Positions 55,401 to 64,000 of a DNA stretch of 64,000 bases are shown here, piece by piece. Location: NCBI GenBank assembly GCA_036417435.1, contig CM070912.1, forward strand, positions 27,826,055-27,890,054, read 5' to 3'. This stretch comes from Inia geoffrensis (Eukaryota; Chordata; Mammalia; Artiodactyla; Iniidae). Under the pieces are notes generated by a model. The model had not been told where the DNA came from, searched no databases, and saw nothing but the letters and a program-made list of their open reading frames with translations. The translations under genes and the position numbers were made by a program. How positions within the stretch are numbered: position 1 is the stretch's first letter; the number at the start of each line of letters is the position of its first letter.

Positions 55401-55780
55401 ACACGTGTTGAAATTAAAATATATCTCTTAATGAAAGCGCTTTCTATGAAAGAGATGATAACATTATTATTTACAACACAGGGGCTTTTAATATCTAAAG
55501 AAGAATCTCATTGGCTCTAGCCTCAATTATGTCAGACTGCAGTTCATGTAACAGCGAGAATGCAATTGTACTCCCCAACAATTAGAGGAGACAGCAATGC
55601 AACGAAGGATGTTCGCTTACCAGGACTTGCAATCAATGTCCAGACGAAGCTCAACAAATTAGATTATTTGCGGCTGTGGCCCTCACTCCAAGGAGCTGTT
55701 TGTTAATTGTCCCATCAGGTGGTCCTTAGGGCTTCAAAGCAGTTTCTAAGCAACTGTTAGCCTTGAGAAAAAATAAGAGT
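55400..55780. promoter_or_regulatory. Candidate conserved non-coding element upstream of SHISA9
   Basis: About 380 bp of complex, non-repetitive sequence, 3.8 kb upstream of the start codon. It contains several ATTA/TAAT cores and GCTGT/CAATTA motifs (CCTCAATTATGTCAGACTGC, CAACAATTAGAGG, CAACAAATTAGATTATTTGC). It resembles no transposon family I know. Conservation is not tested, so this is a suggestion only. Confidence 0.3.
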
Positions 55781-56544
55781 TGAAACAGAAGCTTTAGTTT
55801 ATAACCTCAGGGAGCTTCCCGGGTGAAATTCGAAACTGGCCCATCTCAGGAGAGAGAGGGAAGAAAGAAGCAGCCACTCCAGATTGGCAGAATTAATAAA
55901 CAAGGGAACTTATAGTAGAGTTTGTCTTGGGTGGCTGCAAGAGGAGTAGATCTCTGCACCCATCTGCCAGAATCTTAACAGTTTATTTAGGCTTTTGCCT
56001 CCTTGGAACAGCTTCTAGTGAGGGAACAGTGGGTGGAATGTACATTTCAAGGACAGAGGAGGGAGAGAGGAGCCTCAGATTGCCCAGGTCCAGCTCTCTG
56101 GTCAATGTGTGGTCACATCCTCTCGAAGACTTTCCCCAACAGACGCCAAAATGTAGCTAGTACCTTGCCAGCTTCAAGCAACACATTGATTTGATGTATT
56201 TTAGTCTCTTGTTCTGAAAAGATGAGAAGCCTTATAAAAGAAGTGAAGAGGGTCTGCAGTAAGGTTCTCTCAGACTAGAGGTGGTGTGTGAGATGATTTT
56301 TGGTGGTACCCCAACAAAGATTTTTTAAACAGTTTTATATTTGTTGAGGAAAAAAAATGCACAACCTAAAAGCTGAGAATTATGTTTTATTTGGTTGGAC
56401 AATCTGAGGACTTCAAGCCAGGGAGACAGGACTCTCAGACCGCTCTGAGGGACTGCTCCAAAGAGGTAAGGGAGGAGCCAGAATATACAGGAGTTTTTGC
56501 AACAAAGACCAGGCAGTCGGAACATCAAAAGATTACTGTTAATT

Positions 56545-56873
56545 GGGGACTTCCCTCGTGGTGCAGTGGTTAAGAATCCACCTGCCAATGCAGGGGACAC
56601 AGGTTCGAGCCCTGGTCCGGGAAGATCCCACATGCCACAGAGTAATTAAGCCCGTGCACCACAACTACTGAGCCTGTGCTCTAGATAGAGCCCGTGCGCC
56701 ACAACTACTGAAGCCCACGTGCCTAGAGCCCATGCTCAGCAACAAGAGAAGCCACCACAGTGAGAAGCCCCAGCACTGCAACGAGGAGTAGCCCCAGCTC
56801 ACCGCAACTAGAAAAAGCCCGCATGCAGCAACGAAAACCCAACGCAGCCAAAAAATTAATTAATTAAAAACAA
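56545..56873 (+). mobile_element. CHR SINE, long form
   Basis: GGGGACTTCCCTCGTGGTGC begins it and ACCCAACGCAGCCAAAAAAT plus (ATTA)n ends it. ATTACTGTTAATT is repeated exactly on both sides. Confidence 0.93.
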
Positions 56874-57427
56874 ATTACTGTTAATTAAAGAAAACCAGAT
56901 ATCTCAAGTTAATGAATTTAGCGCTTTTCTGTGTCTGGGAAGATGGAAGAGTCTGGGCTTACTGAAATCATTCTTTTGATATGCTCCTCAGCTATCTGGG
57001 GCCAGAATCCTGCTTTTCTCCATTCTGAATCCCCTCGGGGTGCACCGTTTGAGCTGACTGCAATGGCTAAGGGCTTGGCAGTTGGCAGCCCATTTGACTC
57101 CATCCTGAGTTCCTTCAGGGCTCATTGTCCAATGAGCTCAAGTCTGCAGTGGCTTGATGCCTGCAACGTCCTTTGTTTACTGACATGGCAGGCAACATTT
57201 TTTCACTGATATATTTATTTCAATGTGTATCAGAAAAAATGACCCATCAAACACATGGCTTGAATGTTTAAGGTATAGTTAATTCTTTCAAGTACAATTT
57301 AAAGTCAATTTTTTAAAAATAATAAATATATTATAGTATTTATTAATGACGTGAAATACAGATAAAGAATATAAAGTGGCTGGTACTGAAAACCAGAGTT
57401 TAGGAAGCTTCGGCTTTAGTAACAGGA

Positions 57428-57628
57428 CGGGGTTTCTCCTCTTCAGCACTGCTGATATTTTGGAGCGGTTAATTAATTCTCCATTGGGGGGGCTGTCCTG
57501 TGCACCGTAGGATGTTTAGCAGCATCCCTGGACTCTACCCACTGGATGCCAGCAGCACCTCCTAGTTTTGACAACGAAAAACTGTTGACAAAACATCCCC
57601 AGGGGGCAAAACTGACCAAGAACCACTG
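57428..57628 (-). mobile_element. MER20, reverse
   Basis: The complement of MER20 is seen in GCACCGTAGGATGTTTAGCA and CCCCAGGGGGCAAAACTGAC. Confidence 0.75.
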
Positions 57629-57639
57629 AGTCTTGCCTA

Positions 57640-57800
57640 TGTTTAACTCCCAGCTGTTTCTCAAATGAGGTTTATGACCTCGAATAAGTCACTTAAGCTC
57701 TCTAAGCCTCAGTTTCCTCACCTATAAGATGGGGATAAGAATGGTGCCTCTCCCCAGGCATATTACAGACATTCCATATACCTTGTGTGGAGAGATCAGC
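57640..57800 (+). repeat. MIR fragment
   Basis: GACCTCGAATAAGTCACTTA and CTCAGTTTCCTCACCTATAA are MIR text. Confidence 0.75.
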
Positions 57801-58226
57801 ACAGTGAAAGTAACCTTACGTTGACCTTAAAAGTAAAGCAGCCAGTTATTTTACCAGCAAAATGGGTTAATTTGGGAATATCAGAGAATTGCAATTTGAT
57901 ACAAGCGAAAGCTCTACGCAAGTCCAGCAAACAGAGGAGAGGACTGTTATTTTACAGTGAAAAGGAGGAAGTTAAGAGTCGGTGCTTTGAACAAAGGTCC
58001 CCTCGGAAGATTGCGAGATTTCAGCGTGGTGACGGCTTCCCATTGGCTGAGTTTGGACAGTTCCCATTGGCTGGGCTTGTTGCTGGGGTGGGGGGAGGAA
58101 ATCTTCCTTCCTCCTGCTGGGGTAGCAAAGAAATGACACCTTCAGGCTGGGAATGCAAGGTATGTTTCTTTCTGTTGGGGTCTGTAACTGAATGGAGTGG
58201 TAGTGCCTGAGAGTTCCCCCTTCTGG
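57800..58226. other. Unique upstream flank
   Basis: The open frame 57785-58210 (plus) contains no recognised domain. CCCATTGGCTGAG and CCCATTGGCTGGG form a short direct repeat at 58039 and 58063. Confidence 0.4.
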
Positions 58227-58441
58227 CTATTGTTTTTGTTTTGTTTTTTGCGGTACGCGCGCCTCTCACTGCTGTGGCCTCTCCCGTTGCGGAGCACAGG
58301 CTCCGGACGCGCAGGCTCAGCGGCCATGGCTCACGGGCCCAGCCACTCCGCGGCATGTGGGATCCTCCCGGACCGGGGCACGAACCCGTGTCCCCTGCAT
58401 CGGCAGGCGGACTCTCAACCACTGCGCCACCAGGGAAGCCC
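58227..58441 (-). mobile_element. CHR SINE, short form, reverse
   Basis: The T-rich reversed tail leads to CGGTACGCGCGCCTCTCACT and the element ends CACCAGGGAAGCCCC. It is close to consensus. Confidence 0.93.
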
Positions 58442-58529
58442 CAGACTCCATTTTAAATGAGGTTTCCTTTATTCAGTTTCACACTTAGCAGTGAAACACT
58501 CACTCTTACTACAGTAAACCTGAAGAGTC

Positions 58530-58935
58530 TACAATGTGTCAGGCACTGCACTAGACACTGAGGAGACAGGTGACTGAGACAAGATTCTTGCTTTCCAGGA
58601 TCACAACATCTCCAGGTTGAGATAGAATATAGAGGAAGGGCAGAATTTTCCTGGGCGTGCAATGTGTGTAGCCTTACAGAGGCCCATGCTCCAGAAGGCT
58701 CCATGCTTGGTTTAATGCTCTACAGTTGCCTTCTTGAAATTCCAAATGATTTTTGAACACGTGGCCCCACCAATTATGTAACCGGTCCTGTATATAGGTA
58801 ATGCAGCTCCAGCAGAAACAGGTCAAGCTTATGGAAACTTAGAGGAGGATGTTTAGCTCCACCAACCCAGGGAAGGAGGACTTCCCAGAGGTGGTGACAT
58901 TTGAGTTAACGTTAAGTTAATTTAAGTTAAATGTG
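58530..58935 (+). repeat. Ancient interspersed repeat (unnamed)
   Basis: TGTCAGGCACTGCACTAGAC, then CTTTCCAGGATCACAACATC, then GAGGTGGTGACATTTGAGTT fit the old family listed at 26600-26910. Confidence 0.45.
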
Positions 58936-59190
58936 TGTAAGCATTCTCAGAAACATAGCAGGCAGAATTTTGGTAGACCCTCTTGAAAAGTAGTTCTCAA
59001 AACCTAGTCCACAGAACAATACCAATATGTGTCGAGGTTTTCACTAAGCCATAGAAAATTGAGAAAAAGTAAGGCTGATGAAATGTGTTCAAAAAACACC
59101 TCTTTTAATTGTTATATATTCTATTTATATCAAAATTTTCTTTCCAAGGTAATGTTGTTGGAGTTACTCCATGTTAGTTTCATATTTATA

Positions 59191-59191
<1 letters not shown>

Positions 59192-59226
<35 letters not shown>
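59192..59226 (+). repeat. (TG)n microsatellite
   Basis: About 17 TG units follow ATTTATATAG. Confidence 0.95.
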
Positions 59227-59232
<6 letters not shown>

Positions 59233-59579
59233 TAAAATATTTCTTACCAGTGAAGAATTGGAAGCCTATCCTTCCCAATTTTGGTCATTTTACTATAGAT
59301 GAAATCCCAGAGTCTGGGACAACTAATTTAAAAACATCACAGTAGCTTCTGTTTACAAGTAAAGTGGTAGGTTGAAGCAATTATCTGAATAATTTAAGTC
59401 CCTCCAACTATACTTGTGAAATCAAAATAGGTTTGGGGGTCATGAATTTTCCAGCTAGCTACATTGGTTAAAACAACTAGCTTTATCCCTAGGAATCAAA
59501 TGAGACTAGATGAAAAACTCACAGCTGTTTACTCCCCAGACCCTGTCTCTCTGCTCAAATACCTATAAATACAGATTGT

Positions 59580-59980
59580 ATTAGTTAGTTTTTAACATGT
59601 AACAAATCATCCCAAAACTTAGTGGCTTAAAACAACTGCTATTTATTTAACTAATAGTTCTGTGAATTGGAAACTTTTAAATTGGCTTCAACTCAATGGT
59701 TCTTCTGGTCTTGGCTGGACTCACTAATGGATTTGCTATTAGCTGCGAGGTCACCAGGGTGCTGGTTGGTCTGGGACAGCCTTCAGCTGGGACAGTTCCT
59801 CTCCATCCCATGAGGTTTCTCATATGCCATCAGGCTAGCCCAGGATATTTCACACGGTGCCTGGGCAGGTTTCCTAGAAATTGAGAGAAAGCATGAAAGC
59901 CCTATTGAGATCCAGGTCGGAGCAATCACACCATCACTTCTGCCACATTCTTTTGGCTCAAAGCAAATCATAAAACCAGT
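59580..59980 (+). repeat. Probable degraded LTR
   Basis: TGTATTAGTTAGTTTTTAAC and CCCAAAACTTAGTGGCTTAA are the usual opening of a family of reversed mammalian LTRs; the rest is diverged. Confidence 0.45.
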
Positions 59981-59985
59981 TGCTA

Positions 59986-60198
59986 GGGCTTCCCTGGTGG
60001 CACAGTGGTTGAGAGTCCGCCTGCTGATGCAGGGGACATGGGTTCGTGCCCCGGTCCGGGAAGATCCCACATGCCGCGGAGCGGCTAGGCCGGTGAGCCA
60101 TGGCCGCTGAGCCTGTGCGTCCGGAGCCTGTGCTCCGCCACGGGCGAGGCCGCAACAGTGAGAGGCCCACGTACCGCAAAAAAAAAAAAAAAAAAAAA
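59986..60198 (+). mobile_element. CHR SINE, short form
   Basis: GGGCTTCCCTGGTGGCACAG to a long A run. No clean target duplication was seen. Confidence 0.92.
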
Positions 60199-60324
60199 CA
60201 GTCCCTATTCAAGGTGTAGAGAAATAGACTTCTTCTCTTGATGGGAAAAGCTGCAAAAAGTCACATTGAAAAGGGGCCTGCATACAAGGATGTGTGAATG
60301 ATGGCAGCTATTTTTTATATCAAC

Positions 60325-60674
60325 TGTCTCAGTCTGTTTGGGCTGCAATAACAAAATACCTTAGACTAGATGGTTTGTAGACAACAGAAAGTTATTTCTC
60401 ACAGTCTGGAGGCTGGGGACTTTTAGATCAAGGCAGGAGCATGGTCACATTCTGGTGAGAGCCCTCTTCCTGGCTCATAGCCAGCACCTTCTCATCGTAT
60501 TCTCACATGGTGGAAGGGATGGGGGGATCTCATTTGTATGAACAACAATCCCATTATGAGGGCTTCATGCTCATGACCTAAGCACCTCCCGCAGGCCCCA
60601 CTTTCTAATACATCACATTGGGCAGCTGGATCTCAACATATGAATGTGTTAGGGACACAAACGTTCAGACCACA
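60325..60674 (-). mobile_element. MaLR LTR (MLT1A-like), reverse
   Basis: TCAGTCTGTTTGGGCTGCAA, TTATTTCTCACAGTCTGGAG and GACACAAACGTTCAGACCAC are the complement of the LTRs at 2181 and 18931. Confidence 0.75.
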
Positions 60675-60679
60675 GCATC

Positions 60680-61260
60680 AACCTACCACATATCTCAAAT
60701 CCCATTACTACCAACCACAGTAGACTAAAAAATCTCCATATCACCAAGATTGCTCAGCCAACAATATTCAAGGAGAAACTTATATACATGAATTGTGCTG
60801 CAGCCAAAGAAGCAACAGTCACATAGAGCTGTGTTTTCACCTACATGTTCCCTTGGACATTTGAAAGTTCAGTGCATCAATGTCCAGCCATGTGTCCAAA
60901 CCAGTAAACTGGAAGGTCTTTGATACCATCTTTGATTTCAACTTCCACATCCTATTAATCACCAAGTTCTGTCAATTCTCCCTCCTAAATAAATATCAGA
61001 TCCTTCCTCTCCTTTCATCCCCATTGTCACGGCTTCAGTTCAGCCCTCATCACTTCTCACAGTGACAATTACACTTTCCCGTAGTTTCACCTAACCCCCT
61101 ATGTCCTCGTCCTGAACCCAACTGCCTTTCATTCACTTAACAACCCTTTATTGAGTGATCACTTTGTGCCAAGCACTGTGCTAGGAACAGGCGGGTTCCT
61201 AGCACAAGAAGAAGAAGAAATAAGAGAGAGCTTATAGTTTGGCAAACAAAAGAAGCAAGA
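60680..61260. other. Upstream flank with MIR-like and unique text
   Basis: The piece near 61130-61200 (ACAACCCTTTATTGAGTGAT, CCAAGCACTGTGCTAGGAAC) is an old repeat end. No gene was recognised. Confidence 0.4.
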
Positions 61261-61261
61261 A

Positions 61262-61740
61262 AACAAATTTATTAGTCAGGTTAGGTCATCTGCTGTAACA
61301 CACAAACCCAAGATCTCAGGGGCTTAACATAGTAAATGATGACTTAGGAATGCAAGTCCCTCCCATCATGTAGCTCCACCATTCTGAAATCATTTACTTT
61401 TAGCCATGTGGATACCATGTGGAGCCATGTATGTGGATGAAAGGGCAGAAAGATTGAGTGAGGCAATTTATGGCCGTGCCTGAATGGGGCATACATCATT
61501 CCCACCATATCTCATTAGCTGAACTTGATCACATGGTCCCAACTTAAGCACAAAGGAAGCTGGGAAATGTAGTCTTCCTATGTGTTCAGAGAAAGAAAGA
61601 ATTGGTCAGTATATAACCAGTTCTTGCCTCAACAGATCATTGTAATACGTGTAATAGATGTTATGTGGTTGGAAAAGTATAGCATCCTGTGGGAGCCAGG
61701 GGAGGGTTTAATGCATTTAATATATCCTGGGATTCAAGAA
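61262..61740 (+). repeat. Probable degraded LTR
   Basis: ATTAGTCAGGTTAGGTCATC, CCAAGATCTCAGGGGCTTAA and CTGGGAAATGTAGTCTTCC are LTR-like and diverged. Confidence 0.35.
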
Positions 61741-61745
61741 GGTAT

Positions 61746-62248
61746 GGTGGTGGACTGAATAATGGCCCCCAAAGATATCCAAGTCCTAATCCCTGGAAGC
61801 TGAAACCCAGTACTTAGCAAAAGGGACTTTGTAGATGTGATTAAGTTAAGGATCTTGAGATGGAGAAATTACCCTGGATTATCCAAGTGGGCCCTAAATG
61901 TAATCACTGGTGTTCTTATAAAAGGGAGACAGAGGAAGATTTGACTACAGAAGAGGAAAAGGAAATGTGATGACTGATACAGAGATTGGGGTGATGCTCT
62001 TTGAAGATGAAGAGGGGTCCACAAGCCCAGGAAGCTGAGAAAGGCCACTTGAAGCTGAAAAGGCACGGAATAGATTCTCCCCTGGAGCCTCCAGAACAAA
62101 TCAGTCCAGCTGATACCCTTATTATAGCTCACTCAGACTCAGTTTGGACTTCCGGCCTTCAGAAAAGTAAGAGGATACATTTTTCCTGTTTTAAAACATT
62201 ACGTTTGTGGTAATTTGCTACAACAGTAAGAGGAAACTAATATAGGCA
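61746..62248 (+). mobile_element. MaLR-type LTR
   Basis: TGGACTGAATAATGGCCCCC, TAAGGATCTTGAGATGGAGA and ACGTTTGTGGTAATTTGCTA mark start, middle and end of an LTR of about 500 bp. Confidence 0.65.
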
Positions 62249-62259
62249 GTCATGCCAAC

Positions 62260-63018
62260 ACTGAGTTCCAGATAGGTATCACTCATTAATGAGTTAGGCA
62301 AAAAGACAGGAAGGCAGGGAGGGGGTGGAGGTTAAGGCCGAGACGTAGCCAAGGTCCAGATCTAATAGGATTTGGTAGGACGGTTGAATTTTAAGGGCAC
62401 TGGGGTGGCCTAGAAGCAGGTGTGGCCTGACCAAGATTTACATTTTTGAAGGATGACTCTGCCTGCTCCTTGGAGAACAGAACAGGGGAATCAGTGCTGG
62501 AGATGGAAGTCAGTCATTTGCTTTATTCCAGAAGAAAAGTAGAAAGGCAGTAATCCAGGGTCACGGCAGAGGACTAACTAAATATGTACATGGACTCAGT
62601 AGGAGTTGGTGATGGACTTCCTGGGCTCCAACTGTTGACCAAGGGCAAAAGGGACATCTCCTCCATCAGTATCAGTTGTACCAACTCTGATGACCAATGT
62701 GATCTTCAGAGGCCCTAACCAGCTTAGCCACCTATTCAGGACAGAGATGAAACAGGGAGGACTGAAGGAACAGGGAAAGTGCCTAGGAAACCCAGATACT
62801 ACCCCTTGGATGTCCTCCCCCAAATCCTGTTGCTTACCAGGGCCACCATGCCCTTTGTAATTTGAGTAAAATAGTTCAAATACCATCTCCATACAATGGG
62901 AGATCCAGCATTAATGATCAATACGGATTGATATTTCTCCTAATCTCTCCTGACTCTGATTTCCTGCTTCTGCTTGTAGAGTTTTGCCGTACTGATCCCC
63001 AGGATGTTAAATATATAT

Positions 63019-63020
<2 letters not shown>
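62260..63020. other. Unique upstream flank
   Basis: An old-repeat-like piece lies near 62280-62520 (GGATGACTCTGCCTGCTCC). The remainder is unassigned. Confidence 0.4.

Positions 63021-63021
<1 letters not shown>

Positions 63022-63050
<29 letters not shown>
63022..63050 (+). repeat. (AC)n microsatellite
   Basis: About 14 AC units follow an (AT)n stretch. Confidence 0.95.
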
Positions 63051-63287
63051 TTTTCAAAATATAGTTTAAAAAAAAAGGCAAAAATAAAAGCATACTTACT
63101 GTTAGAATATATGGACCATTTCTGGAAAGATATACTAGACACAGTGGTGGCCTCTAGGGATAGGAACTGGAAGGGAGGAACAATTATTATACTTTCCTCC
63201 TTATACTTTTGTGTACTGTGTTTTAAACCATCTGTAGGCTTTACCTATTCAAGAAAAGTAATCAAAGTGTGTTTAAAAGGAAAGAAA
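63051..63287 (+). repeat. Old L1 3' fragment
   Basis: CACAGTGGTGGCCTCTAGGG and GTGTACTGTGTTTTAAACCA are L1 3' UTR-like. Confidence 0.5.
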
Positions 63288-63493
63288 GGGCTTCCCTGGT
63301 GGCGCAGTGGTTGAGAGTCCACCTGCCCATGCAGGGGACACGGGTTCGTGCCCCGGTCTGGGAAGATCCCACATGCCGTGGAGCGGCTGTGCCCGTGAGC
63401 CATGGCCGCTGAGCCTGTGTGTCCGGAGCCTGTGCTCCACAACAGGAGAGGCCACAACAGTGAGAGGCCCGCGTACCACACAAAAAAAAAAAA
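63288..63493 (+). mobile_element. CHR SINE, short form
   Basis: GGGCTTCCCTGGTGGCGCAG to an A run. The flanks AAGGAAAGAAA and AAGATAGAAAGA are A-rich, so a target duplication cannot be fixed. Confidence 0.92.
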
Positions 63494-63494
63494 G

Positions 63495-64000
63495 ATAGAA
63501 AGAGCATCAAACATCTCAACAGCAGCAACCACCTGAGTTCCGTTCCTAATGCCTCTCTGACCACAGATCCCTGACCTTGACCAAATCATTTCCTTTCTTT
63601 GGGCCTCGGTTTTTTCCTCTGGAAAATAGGTCGGCAGAATTTGATGCTCCGCAAGGTCCCAACTCCAAAAATTCACCAGCAGAGCTAATTGCTCTGGCAG
63701 AACTTTCAAATTAAAGCAGTAATTGTGCTGGCTTCCCACAGCCACCTATGATGGAACCATCATAATATGAAATGGCCTTTTATTTATTAGAGTCATCTTT
63801 GGAATCTGGAGCCTTAAAGGGTAGAAAACGACTCATAAATAATATATTTGCAAATCCTGTAGAATAAGGATGATTTTTTATTTTTTACAAGAGGCACCTT
63901 TGAGTGCCTGACCAGCCCTTGACCCTCTTCAGAGAAGTCTCTGCTTTCCCGCCCTCCATAACCTGGTCAGAGATGGCCCCAGATGCCCGACCCAGAAGGG
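63495..64000. other. Upstream flank, MIR piece and unique sequence
   Basis: A short MIR-like piece (CTTGACCAAATCATTTCCTT, GGGCCTCGGTTTTTTCCTCT) is at 63570-63650. The AT-rich part at 63740-63880 looks unique. No gene was recognised. Confidence 0.45.

Overview
The window is mammalian nuclear DNA, almost certainly from a cetacean. The main clue is about twenty CHR-family tRNA-derived SINEs on both strands, including many near-identical short copies that begin with a 'GGGCTTCCCTGGTGGCGCAG'-type head, carry an internal RNA polymerase III B box and end in poly(A). Such SINEs are typical of Cetartiodactyla, and the abundance of the short form points to whales or dolphins. Young L1 3' ends of the artiodactyl/cetacean type and older mammalian repeats (MIR, L2, MaLR LTRs, MER5A, MER20, Tigger) fill most of the rest. 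I see no bacterial, CRISPR or operon-like features.

The only protein-coding gene I can support is SHISA9 (CKAMP44), an auxiliary subunit of AMPA-type glutamate receptors, read from the minus strand. Exon 1 (CDS 51629 down to 51067) encodes the signal peptide, the cysteine-rich Shisa domain and the transmembrane helix. It lies in a large CpG island at about 50300-53060. Exon 2 (40727 down to 40600) was found by splice phase and protein continuity; it encodes the first part of the cytoplasmic tail. Both splice junctions fit exactly (AG|GTGGGC donor, TTTCAG|G acceptor, C|GTAAGT donor) and the reading frame stays open across them. The remaining exons, including the C-terminal PDZ-binding tail, were not found and should lie to the left of position 1.

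Layout: 1-40599 is intron 2, with dense SINE/L1/LTR insertions and a degenerate 46-bp tandem repeat close to exon 2. 40600-40727 is exon 2. 40728-51066 is intron 1 (10339 bp). 51067-51629 is the exon 1 CDS, followed by the 5' UTR and promoter inside the CpG island. About 52400-64000 is upstream flanking sequence with repeats and one unique AT-rich block that looks like a possible conserved non-coding element.

No new multi-gene system is present. The more unusual observations are the tandem repeat beside exon 2, an L1 insertion flanked by a duplication of about 130 bp, a cluster of oppositely oriented SINEs, and G-run/Z-DNA-prone tracts in the CpG island. Repeat family names are from memory of consensus sequences, without a database search, and repeat boundaries are approximate unless a target-site duplication (TSD) is given.
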